DNA from: Sciurus carolinensis
Taxonomy: Eukaryota > Chordata > Mammalia > Rodentia > Sciuridae
Assembly: GCF_902686445.1 (NCBI RefSeq)
Contig: NC_062229.1
Coordinates: 5,179,503 to 5,243,502 of the forward strand
Direction: 5' to 3'
Length of the DNA stretch: 64,000 bases
This document shows, piece by piece, positions 13,801 to 28,800 of this stretch. Positions within the stretch are counted from its first letter, which is position 1, and every line of letters starts with the position of its first letter. A program made the position numbers and the translations under genes. The notes under the pieces are model-generated. The model had not been told where the DNA came from. It ran no database searches and saw only the letters and a program-made list of their open reading frames with translations.

Positions 13801-16800
13801 CTTTTATCCCAAGTGCACATGAACAATTCTCTAGATTAGACCATAGATCGGGTCGCTAAACAAGTCTGAATAAATTTTTAAAAATTAAAATCATACAAAG
13901 TATCTTCTCCAACCACAATGGAATAAAACCCTAACCTCAACCCTAACACAGAGTTCTAGGCACCAGCCAGCTGTTGCCATTCCTATCATGCCCAAAACAA
14001 GAACAGATAGGTGAAGAGAGGCTGGAAGGAAATGTGGGACTGCTCCTTCTCCTGCCTTTTCCTTCTCACTTTTGGCTTTGGGCCTTGGTCAGTTTGGCCC
14101 AAGAGAAGGACAGACAGACAAACGGATGGATGAATGGATGGAGAGATGAGAAGGAGAAGGAAGAAGAGCAGAGGGTAAACCAAGGCATTCAGATGAGGTC
14201 TTCCCTTCCTGGTCCTTATGAAGCTAGGCAGAACAGGAAGGCAGAGAGGGAGGAGAGAGGCTTGGCCCCGCCTGGGGGAGAATCCACACTCACCCTCACA
14301 GGTGCGGGTGCCCTCATTGAGGTGGTATCCAGGTGGGCACTCACACTGGAAGCTGCCAAATGTGTTGACACAGTTGCCTCCTTGGCACAGCCCTGGCAGT
14401 TCCTGGCACTCATCAATGTCTGTTAGGAAGGGAGGAAGCTGATCATGGGAGCTTCTTGGGCTCTCCTGGGCTCCAAGGATCCCCAAGATATACCTCACGG
14501 CTGTTGAACATTTGGAGGTCTATCTCAAAGGTTAGACCCAGACTCTCTTGAGTGCATGTCAGCCTGAGCTCAACTCCTTTCCTTTCATTGTAAGAAAGAT
14601 GTGGGATGGATGAGTGGATGGTGGATGGATGGATGGATGGATGGATGGATGGGCATGGATGGATGGATGGATGGATGGATGGATGGATGGGCATGGATGG
14701 ATGGATGGATGGATGGATGGGCATGGATAGATGGATGAATGGATGGATGGATGGATGGATGGATGGGCATGGATAGATGGATGAATGGATGGATGGATGG
14801 ATGGGCATGGATGGATGGATGGATGGATGGTTGGATAAATAAGCCAAATGCTAGAAGAAGAAATGGCTGAAAGAATAAATTAACAATGCATTGCAAACTA
14901 AAAGCGTGGTTTGGGTCTCCTGCCTGGTCTCCAGGTGGAAAGACGTTCCCCAGGCAGTCCAACTCAGTACTTTGGTGAGATGCAGAGAAAGTGGAATCAG
15001 TGGGTGGACAGACAGACGGTCTGCCAGGAACTCACCTTCCAGAATGACAGTGATTGGGTTGGGCTGGAAGCCCTCACCACCTGGGCACAGGGTTCTGTAC
15101 TCAGCTGCAAGGGAAACAGACTCTTGTGAGGAGTTGTGGGGTGGGGCATTGAAGCAAAGCCTAGGGGAAACAGGGAGAAGAGGTTCCCTCAGCAGTGCTC
15201 AGGAGCAGGCCCCATCCACTCACCCTTGGCCTCTTGGAGTCAAGACACCTTAGGCCAGTGTTAAGGCTGCGTGGGGACTGGGTATGAGTGTGAGTGTGTG
15301 AGCGTGTGTAAATGGGTTTTCACATTCAACATGGCAGCAGATGGGTCACGAGGTAGTGGCTTTGCCACAGCTGTTGCCATTGCATTCACATCCTCCCTGC
15401 TACTCTTCTAGGAAAACTCCTACTCATCCTTCAAAACCTCACTCAAGTCTTCTCCTGCTTCCTCTGTGGCTTTCTCCTGGGCCATCCCTAAGCCTTTGGA
15501 GAGTTCTACCCTCACAATCCTGAGACCACTGGTTCACAGGTGAGGTGCAGTGTACACCAGCTGTGGCTTGTCTTTCTCTTGGTCCCTGGCCCCTAGCACA
15601 AGGCATAGAGGAACTCCCAGTGTTTGTTGACTGACCAAGTGATGAAAGGGAATTGAAAAGGCCTGGCCCATGAACTGCCCAGAGCATGCAGTGTGCCCCA
15701 GGATTAGCCCACCTCCCTTCCTAGTCCTTAGTTGAGATGACCCTCAAATCCTTAGCAGAGATGACCCTGAAGCTCCTGGGTCTGTGACTCAGGCCACAGT
15801 GCCTGCCCTGCAGAGGGACTCACTGGCGTTGGTCATGGGGCACAGTTCACAGGGGTTGCCCCAGGCCCGGCCCAGGGAGCAACAGCAGGAGGCTCGGGTG
15901 ACGCCAATTCCGATCTCGGCACTGCAGGAAATGCCACCATCCCCTCGGTCAAGTGTGTCCAGGAAACAATTCCCAGCCCGGGTGTCTGAACAGGCAGAAA
16001 GGGGTGGTTAGCAAATGGCAGGAGAGAATCCATGTGCTCCTGTTAGCTACACGTCTACGCACGTGGAGCCACGTGCAGTGTGGCCTCTGAGTTTCTCTGT
16101 GTGCCTCTGTGTGGGTGTGTATGTGTGGGCATTCACACAGCTGTTGACTGACTATCTCAGTGTGTGTGGCCGTGTGCGTGTGTGGTGGCTGGGAGTTCCC
16201 TGAACGCATAACAAGGACAGGGCAGCCGGAAGGTGTGTGTGTGTGTAAAGCTGTCTGCATGTGACTCTGCGTGTGTACGGGTGTGTCTAAAACACAAGGC
16301 TGTATCTCTGAGTGACAAGGATGATCACTGGTTCCAAGCCAGCAAGTGTCCTGCTTGTCAGAAGCAGGCGGACAGCTTGAATCCAGCTGGCTCCGCAGAC
16401 CCCAGATCCCCCAGCGAGAGCTGCGCCTGGACTCACCAACGCATCCCACCCCACTGGGGTTCAGCTCGAAATCCTGGGGACAGTTGCAGAAGTAGCTGCC
16501 AGGGGTGTTGACACACAGGCCATTGACGCAGTTCACAGGGTCTGCACACTCGTTGGCATCTGTGGGGTGTGGCACCACCATCGGCACGGAGCCCTCCTTC
16601 CACTACCCTCCCTCCCGGCTTGCTCTGGGGAAGCCATGGTCCTTGCTTAGGTGCTGGACCTTGGGACAAATCTGAGTCCTTCCCTGGGAAGAAACTGGAG
16701 GGGACAGGTCTCCAGAGTCTGCACTGGCCCTTCCAGCCCTCTCCTCTCCCTGCTCCGTTCGACTGGGCTTAGAGCTTTCCCCTTGAAAACTCTCGCCACC

Positions 16801-19800
16801 CTGGGTTCTGCTCAGCCAGCACACGAAACCCAGATTTAGAAAGTTTGTTCAAACCATGGGTGGAAAACTCAAAGCTGGCCTACTGCTGGTTTGTGTCAAT
16901 AAAGTTTTATTGGCAAATGGCCATGGCCATTCATTCACATAGCGTCTGTGGCTGCTTTGAAGCCACAGTGGCAGTTGAGGAGAGCAGTGGAGACTGGCTT
17001 GCAGAGCTGAGGTCAGGCAGGCCACCCCTGGGGGAGTGAGGGAGCTAGCCACGCCCCCGCTCCCCCACCTGCAGCCCTGCCTCCCCACGCTGGCTGACCC
17101 CACACCTGTGCAGTTGCCACCACTGCGGTCCAGCTCATAGCCATCGTCACAAATGCAGCGGAACATTCCAGGCAGGTTCTCACAGCTCCCGAACAGGCAG
17201 AGGTTCCCGAGGGCACACTCGTCCACATCTGCAAGGACCCCAGGTCAGCACCCCTGGCCCCACAGCATGTTTGGGGACCCACCTGCTCTGCCCCCTATCC
17301 CACCAGGCCCAGGCCTCACCCTGGCAGGCCCGGTGGTCCTCAGTGGGGCTGAAGCCCATCTCGCATTCGCAGCGGAACCCGCCGGGCACATTGAGGCACT
17401 GCCCGCTCTCGCAGAGGTCCACGTTCGCAGCGCATTCATCCCTGTCTACGGGGCCCGAGGGGCAGAGGGCTGGGGGCCAGCTGGGCTGGGACCCCACGAG
17501 GTAGGTGGGAGGATCCAGCCACTAGAACACTTTGTGTCCCCCAGGCTCCCGGGAATGAAGCACTAGGAACTTGGACCTGACTGGGGTGGGCGTGTGATCA
17601 AGACAGGGGCCAGGGAGTGGCGAGGGAGCTCTGGACATGCAGATCCAGCAGCTGGGCAGAGCGGGGACTGGGTCACTCAGGATCTTGGGCAGAGGGCAGC
17701 CAGGAAGTAAGCAAGCATCCCCAAGCACTTAAGAGTCCAAGGGAGACGACAGCCCCTGGGGCTCCATTTGACCTGTGCGGGCTGAGGCTGCATCTCTCCA
17801 GCACCCATGGGGCCGTGGGTGGGCGAGTTCAGCCCGGGGCTGTCCCTCTCTCTGGCTGCTGCACCTGCTTCCTCTCACCTTCACAGGAGAAGCCATCCCC
17901 CACAAATCCCTGGTGGCAGGTGCAACGATAGGAGCCAGGGGTGTTGAGGCAGTCGGCTCTCGGGCTGCACTGATGCTCTTGGAGGGCACATTCATCCAGG
18001 TCTGTGGGGCACAGAGCCGGGAGTTCCCCCGTGTGCACACCAGGGGCTGCAGGAGGCAGACCCTCCACCCAGCCCTGCAGGGTTCCAGCGGCCCTGGACC
18101 CAGCCACACCCCCTCCGCCTTACACCCACCCACCCTATCTGCTTTGCTGGGACCCCGTCCAGGTACTCACCATGGCACCCAAAGCCGTCCCCCATCCAGC
18201 CTGGCCGGCACCTGCAGCTGAAACTCCCAGGGATGTTGAGGCAGGAGGCATGCTGGTCACAGGTGTGTCCCCCAAGCTCACACTCGTTCACATCTGAGTG
18301 GGGAAGAGGAATGACAGGGTCCAGTCTCAGAGGAGGAGGCTTGTTGTGATAGCAGTAGAAAGAGGGGGAAAGTCCCCAGAAAGTCCCCTCCCACCCACCC
18401 CAGGACCTTCCACCTTTATCCAGAAACCAAGAGAGAAACCCCCAGCCCAATAGGCATAACTCTTAGCAGTCCTCAGAAATGGTCTAAAATGGCAAGATGA
18501 GAGAGACTCGGGTAGACATGAAGAGTAACTGTCCTGGGGCTGTGATTGTGGCTCAGTGGTAGAGTGCTTGAAAGCACTGGGTTCGATTCTCAGCACCATA
18601 AAAAATAAATTAATTAATTAAATAAAGGTACTGTGTCCATCTACAATTAAATTTTTTTTTTTAAAGCGTAACTGTCCCGGGCTGGGGCGATAGCTCAGTT
18701 GGTAGAGTGCTTGCCTTGCAAGCACAAGGCCCTGGGTTCGATTCCCAGCACCGCAAAAAAAAAAAAAAAAAAGGAGTAACTGTTCCAATGGAGAGTTAAA
18801 CCAGGATTTCCTTCTACACCATCATTTCCAACTCTGAGTCAGTTTGCATCACCTTTATCATCTCTGCAATGTTTATGCACCACCTCAGTGAGCTACTGTT
18901 ATTGAGCCTTCTTTACTTGGACTCCCAGTTACACTTGCACGAATGTATTTTTAAAAGAAAAATATATATCAACACCGACAAACTCAAAGGCATGGGTTTG
19001 GGCTGGGGGAGCAGCTCAGTGGTAGAGCACTTGCCTACATTCACCAGGCCTTGGGTTCCATCCCCAGCATGAAAAAAAAGAAGGGATCCTGGGGCTTGAT
19101 GTTCCGCCACGCCACCTCTGATTCCAACACACACACAAATAACTATGCAGCTAGAGCGTGCAGAGGAGCAGGCCCTCGAGAGGTACAGTCCACTCCCCAC
19201 CCCTCAACCTGCCGACCTGCCCTCATTTGGAGACGGGGGTCTCCTTTCACCCTTCCACGGCAGGATCCACCCAGCACCATTGTGCAGGGAGCCATCTTTG
19301 CCTCACCATACGTTTTTGGCACCTTGGTCAAGAATCAGGCGCCTGTAGCTGCGTGGGTTTATTTCTGTGTCCTCTGTCCTATTCCATCGGTCTATGTGCC
19401 CATTTTTATGCCAGTACCGTGCTGTGTTTGTGGAAGGAAGAGGCCAGGGTGAAGCCACAGAGCCCCGGGAGCTAGGAGAGCCACGTGGGACAGACTGTCC
19501 CTCTGAACTCCCAAGAAGGAACCCAGTCTGGTCACACCTTGATTTCAGACTTTCTGGCCTCCAGAACGTTTTTTTCTGGAGAGAGAATAAATCTCTGTTG
19601 TTTTATAACACGAGGCAGGTTCATTTGACATCCCTAGGAAACGAATTCTGTTAAACAGTCCAAACGTTTCAGTGTGTCATGTAAAAAGCACAGGCTCCTC
19701 GCTGGCTTTGCCGGGAAGGTGCTGTGGGCATTTGGGGTTGCTCTGCCCGGCTGTTTAAGGGGAGCCTGGGGCACTGCATTCACAGGAGGCCTCATTAGTG

Positions 19801-22800
19801 GAAATCCATAAGAATGAGTTCTGGCTGCGCTCCGCCCCGAGGCCTCAGGACAGCCCCAGTGACCTCCAAGCTGGCCCCTGGAGTCCGTCCCACCTGCATC
19901 ACCGACCACCAGCTCACCTGAGCAGCCAGTGGTCCCCTTCTTGACGATGTAGCCTGGCTGACAGTGGCAGACAAAAGACCCCTTTGTGTTCTCACAGTTC
20001 CCGTGGACGCAGATGTAGGGGTTCAGGTCACACTCGTTCACATCTGTAGGGCGAGAGGGCAGGAGGCCTGAGGACTAGGTGCTGGGGGCGGGCAGGAGGG
20101 AGCCACGCAGCAGGCTTCATGGAACTCAGGGGCCATGAGCTCCCAAGGGAACCACAGGGGCCAGTACACTTGGGGAAAGCGTTCCACAAGCTGCCGGGCT
20201 GGCCTCCGGCGGGACTTCACACAGGGCCTTTATGCCGAGGTGGTATCTGCAGCAGGACAGAGTGGACAGCAGTCCCTAGCTTTGTTTTGTTCACAGGCCA
20301 TCTTCTGAGGTGCTCTCCCAAATCTGGGTGCACTGGAACTCAAGTTCCACTGCTCTGAGTAAATCTTATTTTATTTTTTCTGGATACTAGGGATTGAACT
20401 CAGGGGCACTCGACCACTGAGCCACATCCCCAGCCCTATTCTGAATTTTACTTAGAGAGAGGGTCCCACCGGGTTGCTTAGCACCTTGCTGTTGCTGAGG
20501 CTGGCTTTGAACTTGGGATCCTCCTGCCTCAGCCTCCCGCGATGCTGGGATTACAGGCCGTGCACCACGGTGCCCGGCATCCAGGTAAGTTTTGGTCAGG
20601 AGTCACATTGTTACTTTTGGAACTTTCCACTCTCCCCTCAGCTCTGCCCTGGTAGGATACCCAGTACACATCTCCTCACCAGTTCCCGTGGCTGGCTGGT
20701 GAGGACAGGGATTGCAAAACCCCAAATAGGGCTCAGAGAACACTGTTCTGAGTCCCTCTCATCCTGTTCCCCCTCCCCTTTGCCTGTGATGATCTTAAAG
20801 CACAAAGCCCTAGAGCCTGGCAGGGTACTCTCATGGTCTTGGGTTCACAGCAAATGCTCAATCGATATAATCCCCAAGAACAGGCTGGGGGGCTCTGCTT
20901 CTGTGAGAGACCCCAGGGCTTTGGACACTGGTCTCAGTGTCGGTGGTCTCCAAGCCTCGGCTCCCTTTCCTGTCTGACAGGGATGGGACCTCCGGCCTCT
21001 GCCCTTGTGCCTTCTTGGGGTTGGGGGGTTCTGACGTTGCTCCTCCACCCCACAGTCCAGGCTTCTCACCGACACAGGTCTTCATGTCCAGTGTGGCTGT
21101 GAAGCCATCATAACACAGGCAGCGATGACCCCCAGGCATGTTTGTGCACTGGCCCCCGTCACAGACGTCTGGGTTCTCTTCACACTCGTCCACGTCTGGA
21201 AGAACGCGGGTGGAGGATGGGCTGAGGAGCACAGGGATGTGGGGAGATCCCAGGATCCTTCTCCCAGCCTCCACCACCCACAGACCAGGAAGGGATGCTT
21301 TGGTCCTGGCTGGTTTTGCCCCCAGCTCTGTGTGATGCTGGGCTCTGGGCCACATTGGGACTATGGCTGAAGCCAGCTTGTACCCTCCCAGGTAGAGGGA
21401 GAGGCCAGGCTCACCCACCCGCACAAGTCTTCCCATCGGGCATCAGCAGGTAGCCCTGTCCACAGCTGCACCGGAAGCTGCCTTCAATGTTAACGCAGTG
21501 CACATCGCAGCCACCATTCCGCACCTGGCACTCATTGATGTCTGCAGGAGGCAGGGCAGACAGGGAGGGGCTGGGGCGGTGGGCGGGGCCAGGCGCGGTG
21601 GGCGGGGCCTGGCGGGGCGGCCTGACTTAGTGGCAGGAGAGAAGGAGGATCTGGAGAGAGGTCAGGAGGAACTGCCGCTGGGGTCGGCACAGGCTCACCC
21701 ACGCAGCCCTGGCGGTCGGGCGTGCCCTGGAAGCCAGCATGGCAGGAGCACTGGAAGGCACCAATGACGTTGACACACTGGCCGTGGGGACACAGGCTGT
21801 CACTCAGGGCACACTCGTCAATGTCTGCGGGGGGAAGCGCCAGGCTGGTGGGGTCCCTGGTGAAGTGGGACCTGTACCCTCTGCCCTCTGCGATGAGGCA
21901 TACCAAACCAATACACACACACTGCCTACAGCAGCGCATCTGCACACGTGTGAACACCTCGTCTAGGCCCACGCTACACCTCACAGGCACACACGCGTAC
22001 ACACACTCACAGATATACACACGCCTGTTCAGACACACAGTCCTCCCATCTCACTCCTGGGCACACATGGAGACATACAAATGTACATGTCCACCATCGG
22101 TGCATGTGAGCACTCGCACGCACGCACGCACACACACACGCTTGCACACACACACAACCCATCCTCAGAGACTCACAAATGCACTCATCCGCCGTCTCAC
22201 ACAGTAGATGCTGGGACACACACTCCCCCTGGCACACGCAGGGCACGCTCACACACACACCGCGTGTGCAGGACGCACACTCGCTCACCTTCACAGGTAG
22301 TGCCCTCAGCCGTCAGTTCATGCCCCAGGGGACACCGGCACTCGTAGCTCCCATCCGTGTTGGTGCAGGTGCCTCCCCGGCACACCAGTGGGTCCCTTGC
22401 ACACTCATCCACATCTGGAGGTGTGGAAAGAGTAGGTTGAAGATGCCAACCAGAGGAGGCGCTGGGGTGGCTTGTGGAGGCTTTTCCCCACTGCCCTGGG
22501 CCCCCTCACCCTGGCTGAGGCCAGGACAGCCTAGGGCCTTAGGCTTGGACCACCTGGGACAGTATGAGCTGGGAGAGGCAGGGACAAGTCAGATCTGGGG
22601 GACAGGGACTGGAATTCTCAGGAGAATTGGGACAGGAGGCTGACACGTGGAATTACTGACAGAAGTCCTGAGAAGCCCTCTCCTCCCCTTTGGACCAGGC
22701 TCAACCCTGTAGCCGGCCAGTCACCTCGTCACCCTCCCCGTATCCCAGTCACCTTTGTCTCCTTCAACCCCTAGGCCCACCTCAGGGCCTTTGCACATGC

Positions 22801-25800
22801 TGGTCTCACTCCAGGCTACCCTTCCAGCCTCTCTTCACCCCGTTTACTCCCACTCCTCTCAGCCACTCCCCGAGTCCCACAGATGGGCCCATCCTCCAGG
22901 TCCGCTTCCCTACTGGAAATGCTGCATTGCTTTGGGGATTCATTTGAACATATGCTACCCCACAGGGCTATGAGAGCCAAGAAGACAGAACTCCACTCTC
23001 GAGCTTTCCACAGTGGAATATTCTGGAATATTCATCGAACGAGCAACAGAGTGAAGGACCGGGCAGTGACTCCCTGCTTCTCTGCAGAGCCCTGTCTCCT
23101 CTCATGCTGCACCCTTCCTGAAAGATGGCACTGTCCTCATGTGTTGTCCACCCCAGGGGTCAGGCCCCCGTGCCTGTGGCACCCAGACGTGCGCTTCCCC
23201 AGCTGGCAGCAGCCCCTCCCGCAGCTCCCCTTCCTGGCCCCACACCCTCTTCCTGGGTGGCTCACCCATGCAGTTCTTCATCAGCAGGGAGCCGCTCTCG
23301 TAGCCGGGGAAGCACTCACACTCAAAGCTGCCTGGGGTGTTGATACAGGCACCCTGGCCGCAGAGGTCAGGGGAGATGCGGCACTCATCGATGTCTGTGG
23401 GGACAGGGGCACGGGGGCTTGAGATGGGGGTCTCCGGGGGCTCCCTGACTTCACACAGAGGAGACTCAGGGCAGCCTCTCCACCTCTGGACACGAGGGGC
23501 TGCACCAGAGCCCCTGGACGATGCGTTGAGCAGGAAAGAGAGGTGCTTTCAGGGAACACAGGGCAAGGGCAGGGACCCTTCTCAGCCTGGGCCTCTAGTC
23601 ACCTCTGGAGCCCTTACACAGGAACAGAAGGGTTCCTACAACCCAGAGAGGGTAAAGGCCCACCCTCCGTCACACAGCACACAGGTGGGTGTGACAAGAG
23701 GCACGGAAATGGTCTTACCTCTTCCTGATTCAAGGCCCCCATCTCTGCATGGGTGGCCCCCTCCAAGAGGCAGAGGTGGGCACCTACCTGTGCAGTTCCT
23801 CTCCTGGGCATCCAGGGCAAAGCCCCCGGCACAGGTGCAGCGGAAGCTGCCCACGGTGTTGCGGCAAGAGCCGTGCGTGCAGATGCCGGGGAAGGCCTTG
23901 CACTCGTTCACGTCTGGGGGGTGAAACGTGGTCAGACCCGCCCTCTGCACGAAGCTGGGAGTCACAAGCCAGGCCCCCGGGTGCGGTCGGAGCCCTGAGC
24001 TTTCTCACCTCCCTCTCCAGACACTCCCCACCTCCAGGAATGTCCCCTCGCTGTGCCCTCCTCTGGCCTGCGCACCCTTCCAGCGCCCTCTCCTTTAGGC
24101 TGCCTTCCCCAAACATACCTTTATAGAAGGGTCGGCCGGACAGGAAGTCCTGGCTGGCGAAGCCCCGCCCTCGGGGGCACAGGCTGGCGAACTCCGGGGA
24201 GTCGGGCCGCACACAAGCCTCGCACTCGGCGCCCCACGCGGCCCCGATGGAGCAGCAGCAGGTGTCCATCCGGTACTTGCCGGGCAGGGGGACCCCACAG
24301 TCATCCTCGTCCCAGCCCAGGAAACACAGCTCCAGCCTCACGTCTGCAGAGTAGAGTCACCAGGTGAGACCCCTGTCGCCCTAGCCGAGGCGGGCTCAGG
24401 ACCACCTGCCTGAGGAAAAGGCGTGGCTTCCTGATGCTGACCCCGCCCCCCGGCAGCACCCAGCAGTAACCGTGCTCACTGCCTGGAAGCTCTCCAAGTA
24501 GGCGAGCCACTTAATCCTCAAACAGTGCTGAGAGGAGGGGCTGGGGGTGTAACTCAGTGGGGGAGGTCTAGCCTAATATGCAGGATGCTCCGAGTTCAGT
24601 TCCCAGCACCCACCCCCCAAAAAAATCCAAGATGGAAATACTATTATCATGCCATTCTACAAGCAAAGAAACTGAGTGAGGCACAGAAGGGTTAGGTAAC
24701 TTGCCCAAAGCAGCACAGCTCCTAGAAGGGAGAGTCAGGGTTCAAGCCAGGGTTCAAACCAGGATATCCAACTAGGGTCCTGTGTTTAATCCATACATCC
24801 CTCAGAGCAACCTGACAACAGCCAGGTCTTCCTCAACACCACAGATGAAGGTCTAGGACAGGGGTTCAGTCAATTATGGCCCAGGAACCAGTTGTCTGTT
24901 TTTGAAAATAAACTTTTATTGGCACACAGCCATGCCCATTGGTCTATATCTGGTCTGTGGCTGCTTCTGTGCTACAGGGCAGAGTTGAAAAGTTGCCACA
25001 TAGATGTTATGGCTCAGAGAATGAAAAATATTACTCTCTCTCTCTCTTTTTTTTTTTTTTTTTTTTTTTTTGGTGGTGCTGGGGATGGAACCCAGGGCCT
25101 CATGCATACGAGGCAAGCACTAACCACTGAGCCACACCCCAGCCCCAACTCTCATCCTTTTTGGAAGAACTTAGCTGATCCCTAGTTTACAGAAATTTTT
25201 TTTTTCTTTACACAAGTAGCATATATTTAAGAGGATCAATTTTAGGAGGAATTTCTAGACCACCTTTTATCTAGAGAGATAGAGTTTGCAGGAAAAAAAA
25301 AAAAAAACAAACAGAAGTGCCAAGACACACACAAAGGTCCATCTTAAGTTGTGTTCATACAATGCCTTGGTTCAGGCCTTACTTGACCTTGACATTCAAC
25401 CACCTCCCCACTCCACCCGGTCCTGAATTCAGGGGAGGGGGCCTCTGGCCAGGCAAGGGGTCTTATTTTTTTTTTTTTTCCTCAGTTACTTGACTTCCTT
25501 AGTTACATTTTGGGATCGGGGAGAAGATGTTGCACACCTAAAACTCAGTTTAGATGGAAATCAAACTCAAGAATGGGACTGGATGAACAGGTGTCCAAGG
25601 CTGGACAACAATTCTGCAGGCTACTGTCATTATACAGCTGTGCATCAGATAAGGGCATTTTGGTCCATGACATATACAATGGCAGTCCTGTAAGATTATT
25701 ATGGAGCTGAAAAATTCCTCCCACCAGTGATGTGGTAGCTGTCATGACATCGCAAACGGCAACAGTGCCTAGCAATACTTTTTTCAGAATATATTCCCGT

Positions 25801-28800
25801 CACTAAATGGCATGCGACTGTGCATCTCCAAGCCTGTGGAATGCACAAGCCCAAGAGAACCCTGGTGTGAATGAGGTGGCGGTGAGGAGTCAGTGGAGGC
25901 AGAGCAGGGTGTCGATGGTGGAGGAAGCTGTGAAGGCAGGGGTGGGGGCCGCGTGGAATCTCTCTGTACCTTCCGCTCAGTTTTGCTGTGAACCTAAAGC
26001 TCCCCTAACAAATAAAGTCTGGTTTTGTTTTGATTTTTTTAGAGAAGGGTATCAGGAGCCATCCTCCTGCCTACCAGCTGATTAGGAAAAGAGAGAAGCC
26101 AATGAGGGGACCACAAATGGTTTGAAGGGACCATGGAAAGAAGCAGAGACCACAGGGTCCTGCCTACTGGCCAACAGATGCTTTTGAACAAGAAATGGCT
26201 GGACAAAACCAGTGAGTCTGTCCCACCAAGCATGGAGAACATGAGAACAATAGTCCGCCAGCATCTAGAAGGCTAGTTTCCAACTGGTGAGTATTTGGCT
26301 CCCTGGGGACCACTGAAACCAACAAGAGTGACACCTGCGGATGGGTACTACTGGCACCGAGTGGGCAAAGGCCAGGGATACTGCTAAACACCCTCCAATG
26401 CACAGGACAGCCTTCCACACCCCATTCAAGGTGTTCGAGAGAGCGTCCAGGTCAAGAAACCCTCATCCTGGAGAGAAAGACTTTGGAGCCTTGGAGCTTG
26501 AGGGTGAAACATTCCAGTGACCTAGAGCCCTGAGGCCGAGGGAGGAGTGTGAGCAACCCCAGGGTCTCCAGACAGCATGCTAACAAGCATCCTGGAGGGG
26601 CTCCGCGCTCAGGGCCACCCGTGTAGGCTTCATTGGTAAAGAGAATGACAGGTGTGTCGATGTGATTGCACAAGGTTTGTCATTTGCAATCAGTAAGCCT
26701 CCGAGAGAGACATTTAAATTCTCAGGGAGCGCTGAAGGGGAACAGAGGGTCCTGGAGGGCCCCACACATCTCTCCTGTTCCTGGAGGCATCTCTAGTTGC
26801 TACAGGTGAAGGGAAGAAAGGAAGGAAGGACAGGGTCCCCATCCGGAGACCGCACCTGAACTCACCCACACACAGCCTGCCCGAGGTGTCCAGCGTCAGG
26901 CCCTGGGGACACTCGCAGCGGAAGGAGCCGGCAGTGTTGAGGCAGCGCCCATTCAGACAGATGCCCGGGAAGGACTCACATTCGTTCACATCTGGGCAGT
27001 GGAAGGTAAGACGGAGAGGGAAGAGTTGGAGGCCCCCAAGAGTGCTGCTGGCCGTTCCCCTGGGGCTCAGGAAGCCCAAGCTGTCCTTGGGGAGGAAGGA
27101 GGGGACTGTGGCAAGGATATTGGGGGATCTTGGGAAGACCTGGGTACCAGGGAGGGAAAATTTCGGTCTCCATCTCAAAAGACACTAGGGAAGATTCCCA
27201 GTAGCACCCAAGCATGACCTGCACCTGCCTGTACTGTATGTGGATTTAGTGGGGAAGAGAACGGAGAGAGGGCCAGAGTTACCTTCGCAGGTGAGACCCT
27301 TCATTCGGGCGAATCCACGTGCACAGGTAGGGTCTGTGGGGGGGGGGAACGGGGATGGAGAGAGGAGTCACTGTCTATGGCCACCCACAGGGTACCTGCT
27401 CCACCCCCTGCTCCCAATGGCTACCAGGCACCGTGGCTCAGGAGGCCCCAGGCCAGCTTTACCCATCTGGCAGCGTTCACAGGGGCTCCCCCAGGCAGCC
27501 CCGAGGGTGGCGCAGCACTCGGACCGCAGAGTGGCTCCCTGCAGGTTCACCTCACAATGGCCATCCTGGATCTGCAGCCAGCAGGTGCCTCTTGTGCTGT
27601 CTGGGTAGGAGGCGCCTGGATTACTATCTCACCTGCGGGGCTCACCCCTGCATCTCCACCTACAGATGCCCAGGATCTGCGACTCCTCTCACCTACACAC
27701 ACGGTACCAGGGGGCTCCAGCCGGCTGCCAGGGGCGCACTCGCAGGCGTAGGAGCCTGCCAGGTTCCGGCACACGCCGTTCACACAGGGGCTAGACAGGC
27801 ACTCGTTGATGTCTGCGGGGACAGCCCACCACTGGTTGCTGAGTGGTGGGAAGGGGAGGCCCAGATGCAAGGGGAAGCAGGCAGAGCATACGGGAGCAGA
27901 CTGTGCATGCAAGGAAGTGAGTTCACCGTGTGTGTGAGAAAGAAGAAAACCAACTGTTTTTCCTACTCTTACCTAACGCAGTGCAGAACTCTTCAGTGAT
28001 TAGACACAGGGTTTTTTTCCCCCACACCAGTAGGGTGCCCTTTAGCTCAGTTCAGTGATGACACTGTCCACCTGAGGTTACAGGCAGATCTCACAGGGTA
28101 AGGGTTCAGTCCCGTAAGACTGTCCCCGGCTCCAGAGGCCAATCAAATCCAGGCCTCCAGAGCTTCTGACTGGCCAGCCAGGATCTGAGGGTCCCCACAG
28201 CCCGCTCCATCATTAGCTAGAGGGCTCACAGAACTCAGGGAGCACTGACTGCCGTTTCCTAGGACACTCCAGAGGAGCTTACAAGCATGGCCAGAGGGAA
28301 GAGATGCGGGAGGTGAGGCGGCTGGAGAGCTCCAGGCACCTCCACGAGTTGGGCAACCTGAAAGCCCCCGGGGCCGTGTAATTCTGGGATTTTTACAGAG
28401 GCTCGGTGAGGTAGGCATGGCTGACTCCATCTCCAGCTCCTCTTCCATTCCCAGAGGTTGGAGAGTGTGTGGAAAGCTCCCAGCTTCTAATTGTGGTCTT
28501 TCTGGTGACCAGCACCCATTCAGAAGCCCACCAACAGTCACTTCATCAGAACAAAACACCATCCCGTCACCCAGGAACTCCCGAGGGATTTGGCACTCCA
28601 TGCCAGGACTCAGGGTCAAAACCCAAACGTCAGGACAAAAGGTGCTCCAGACATCCTTACTGCTCGGACTAGAGGAGGTCTTGAAGCACTGTCCCAGGAA
28701 CTGGGCATGATGGCCAAAAATATGTTTATTAGAAATCACACTCAGCCCCTGTGCACACCGCTGATGTGCAGGGTCCCGTGAGCATGCATGTTTGGACCAG

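Larger units (their letters stand above)
11995..13930 (+). mobile_element. Old LINE-1 pieces, interrupted by SINEs
   Basis: agaattctatatttggcaa, gaaatactaaagggagcc, acctacaagacactcac and accatagatcgggtc-type text follow old L1 order on the plus strand. The frame is broken repeatedly. A B1-like SINE (12.64 kb) and an ID (13.07 kb) are inserted. It makes up most of the 3.5-kb intron between exons 39 and 38. Confidence 0.65.

Noticed and set aside
13925..13950. Telomere-like CCCTAA words
   Set aside because: Only about three imperfect copies at the end of an L1 fragment; not an interstitial telomere array.
14443..14962. Long minus-strand open frames of HPSI repeats
   Set aside because: They are the translation of the GGAT microsatellite in an intron; no splice or start signals.
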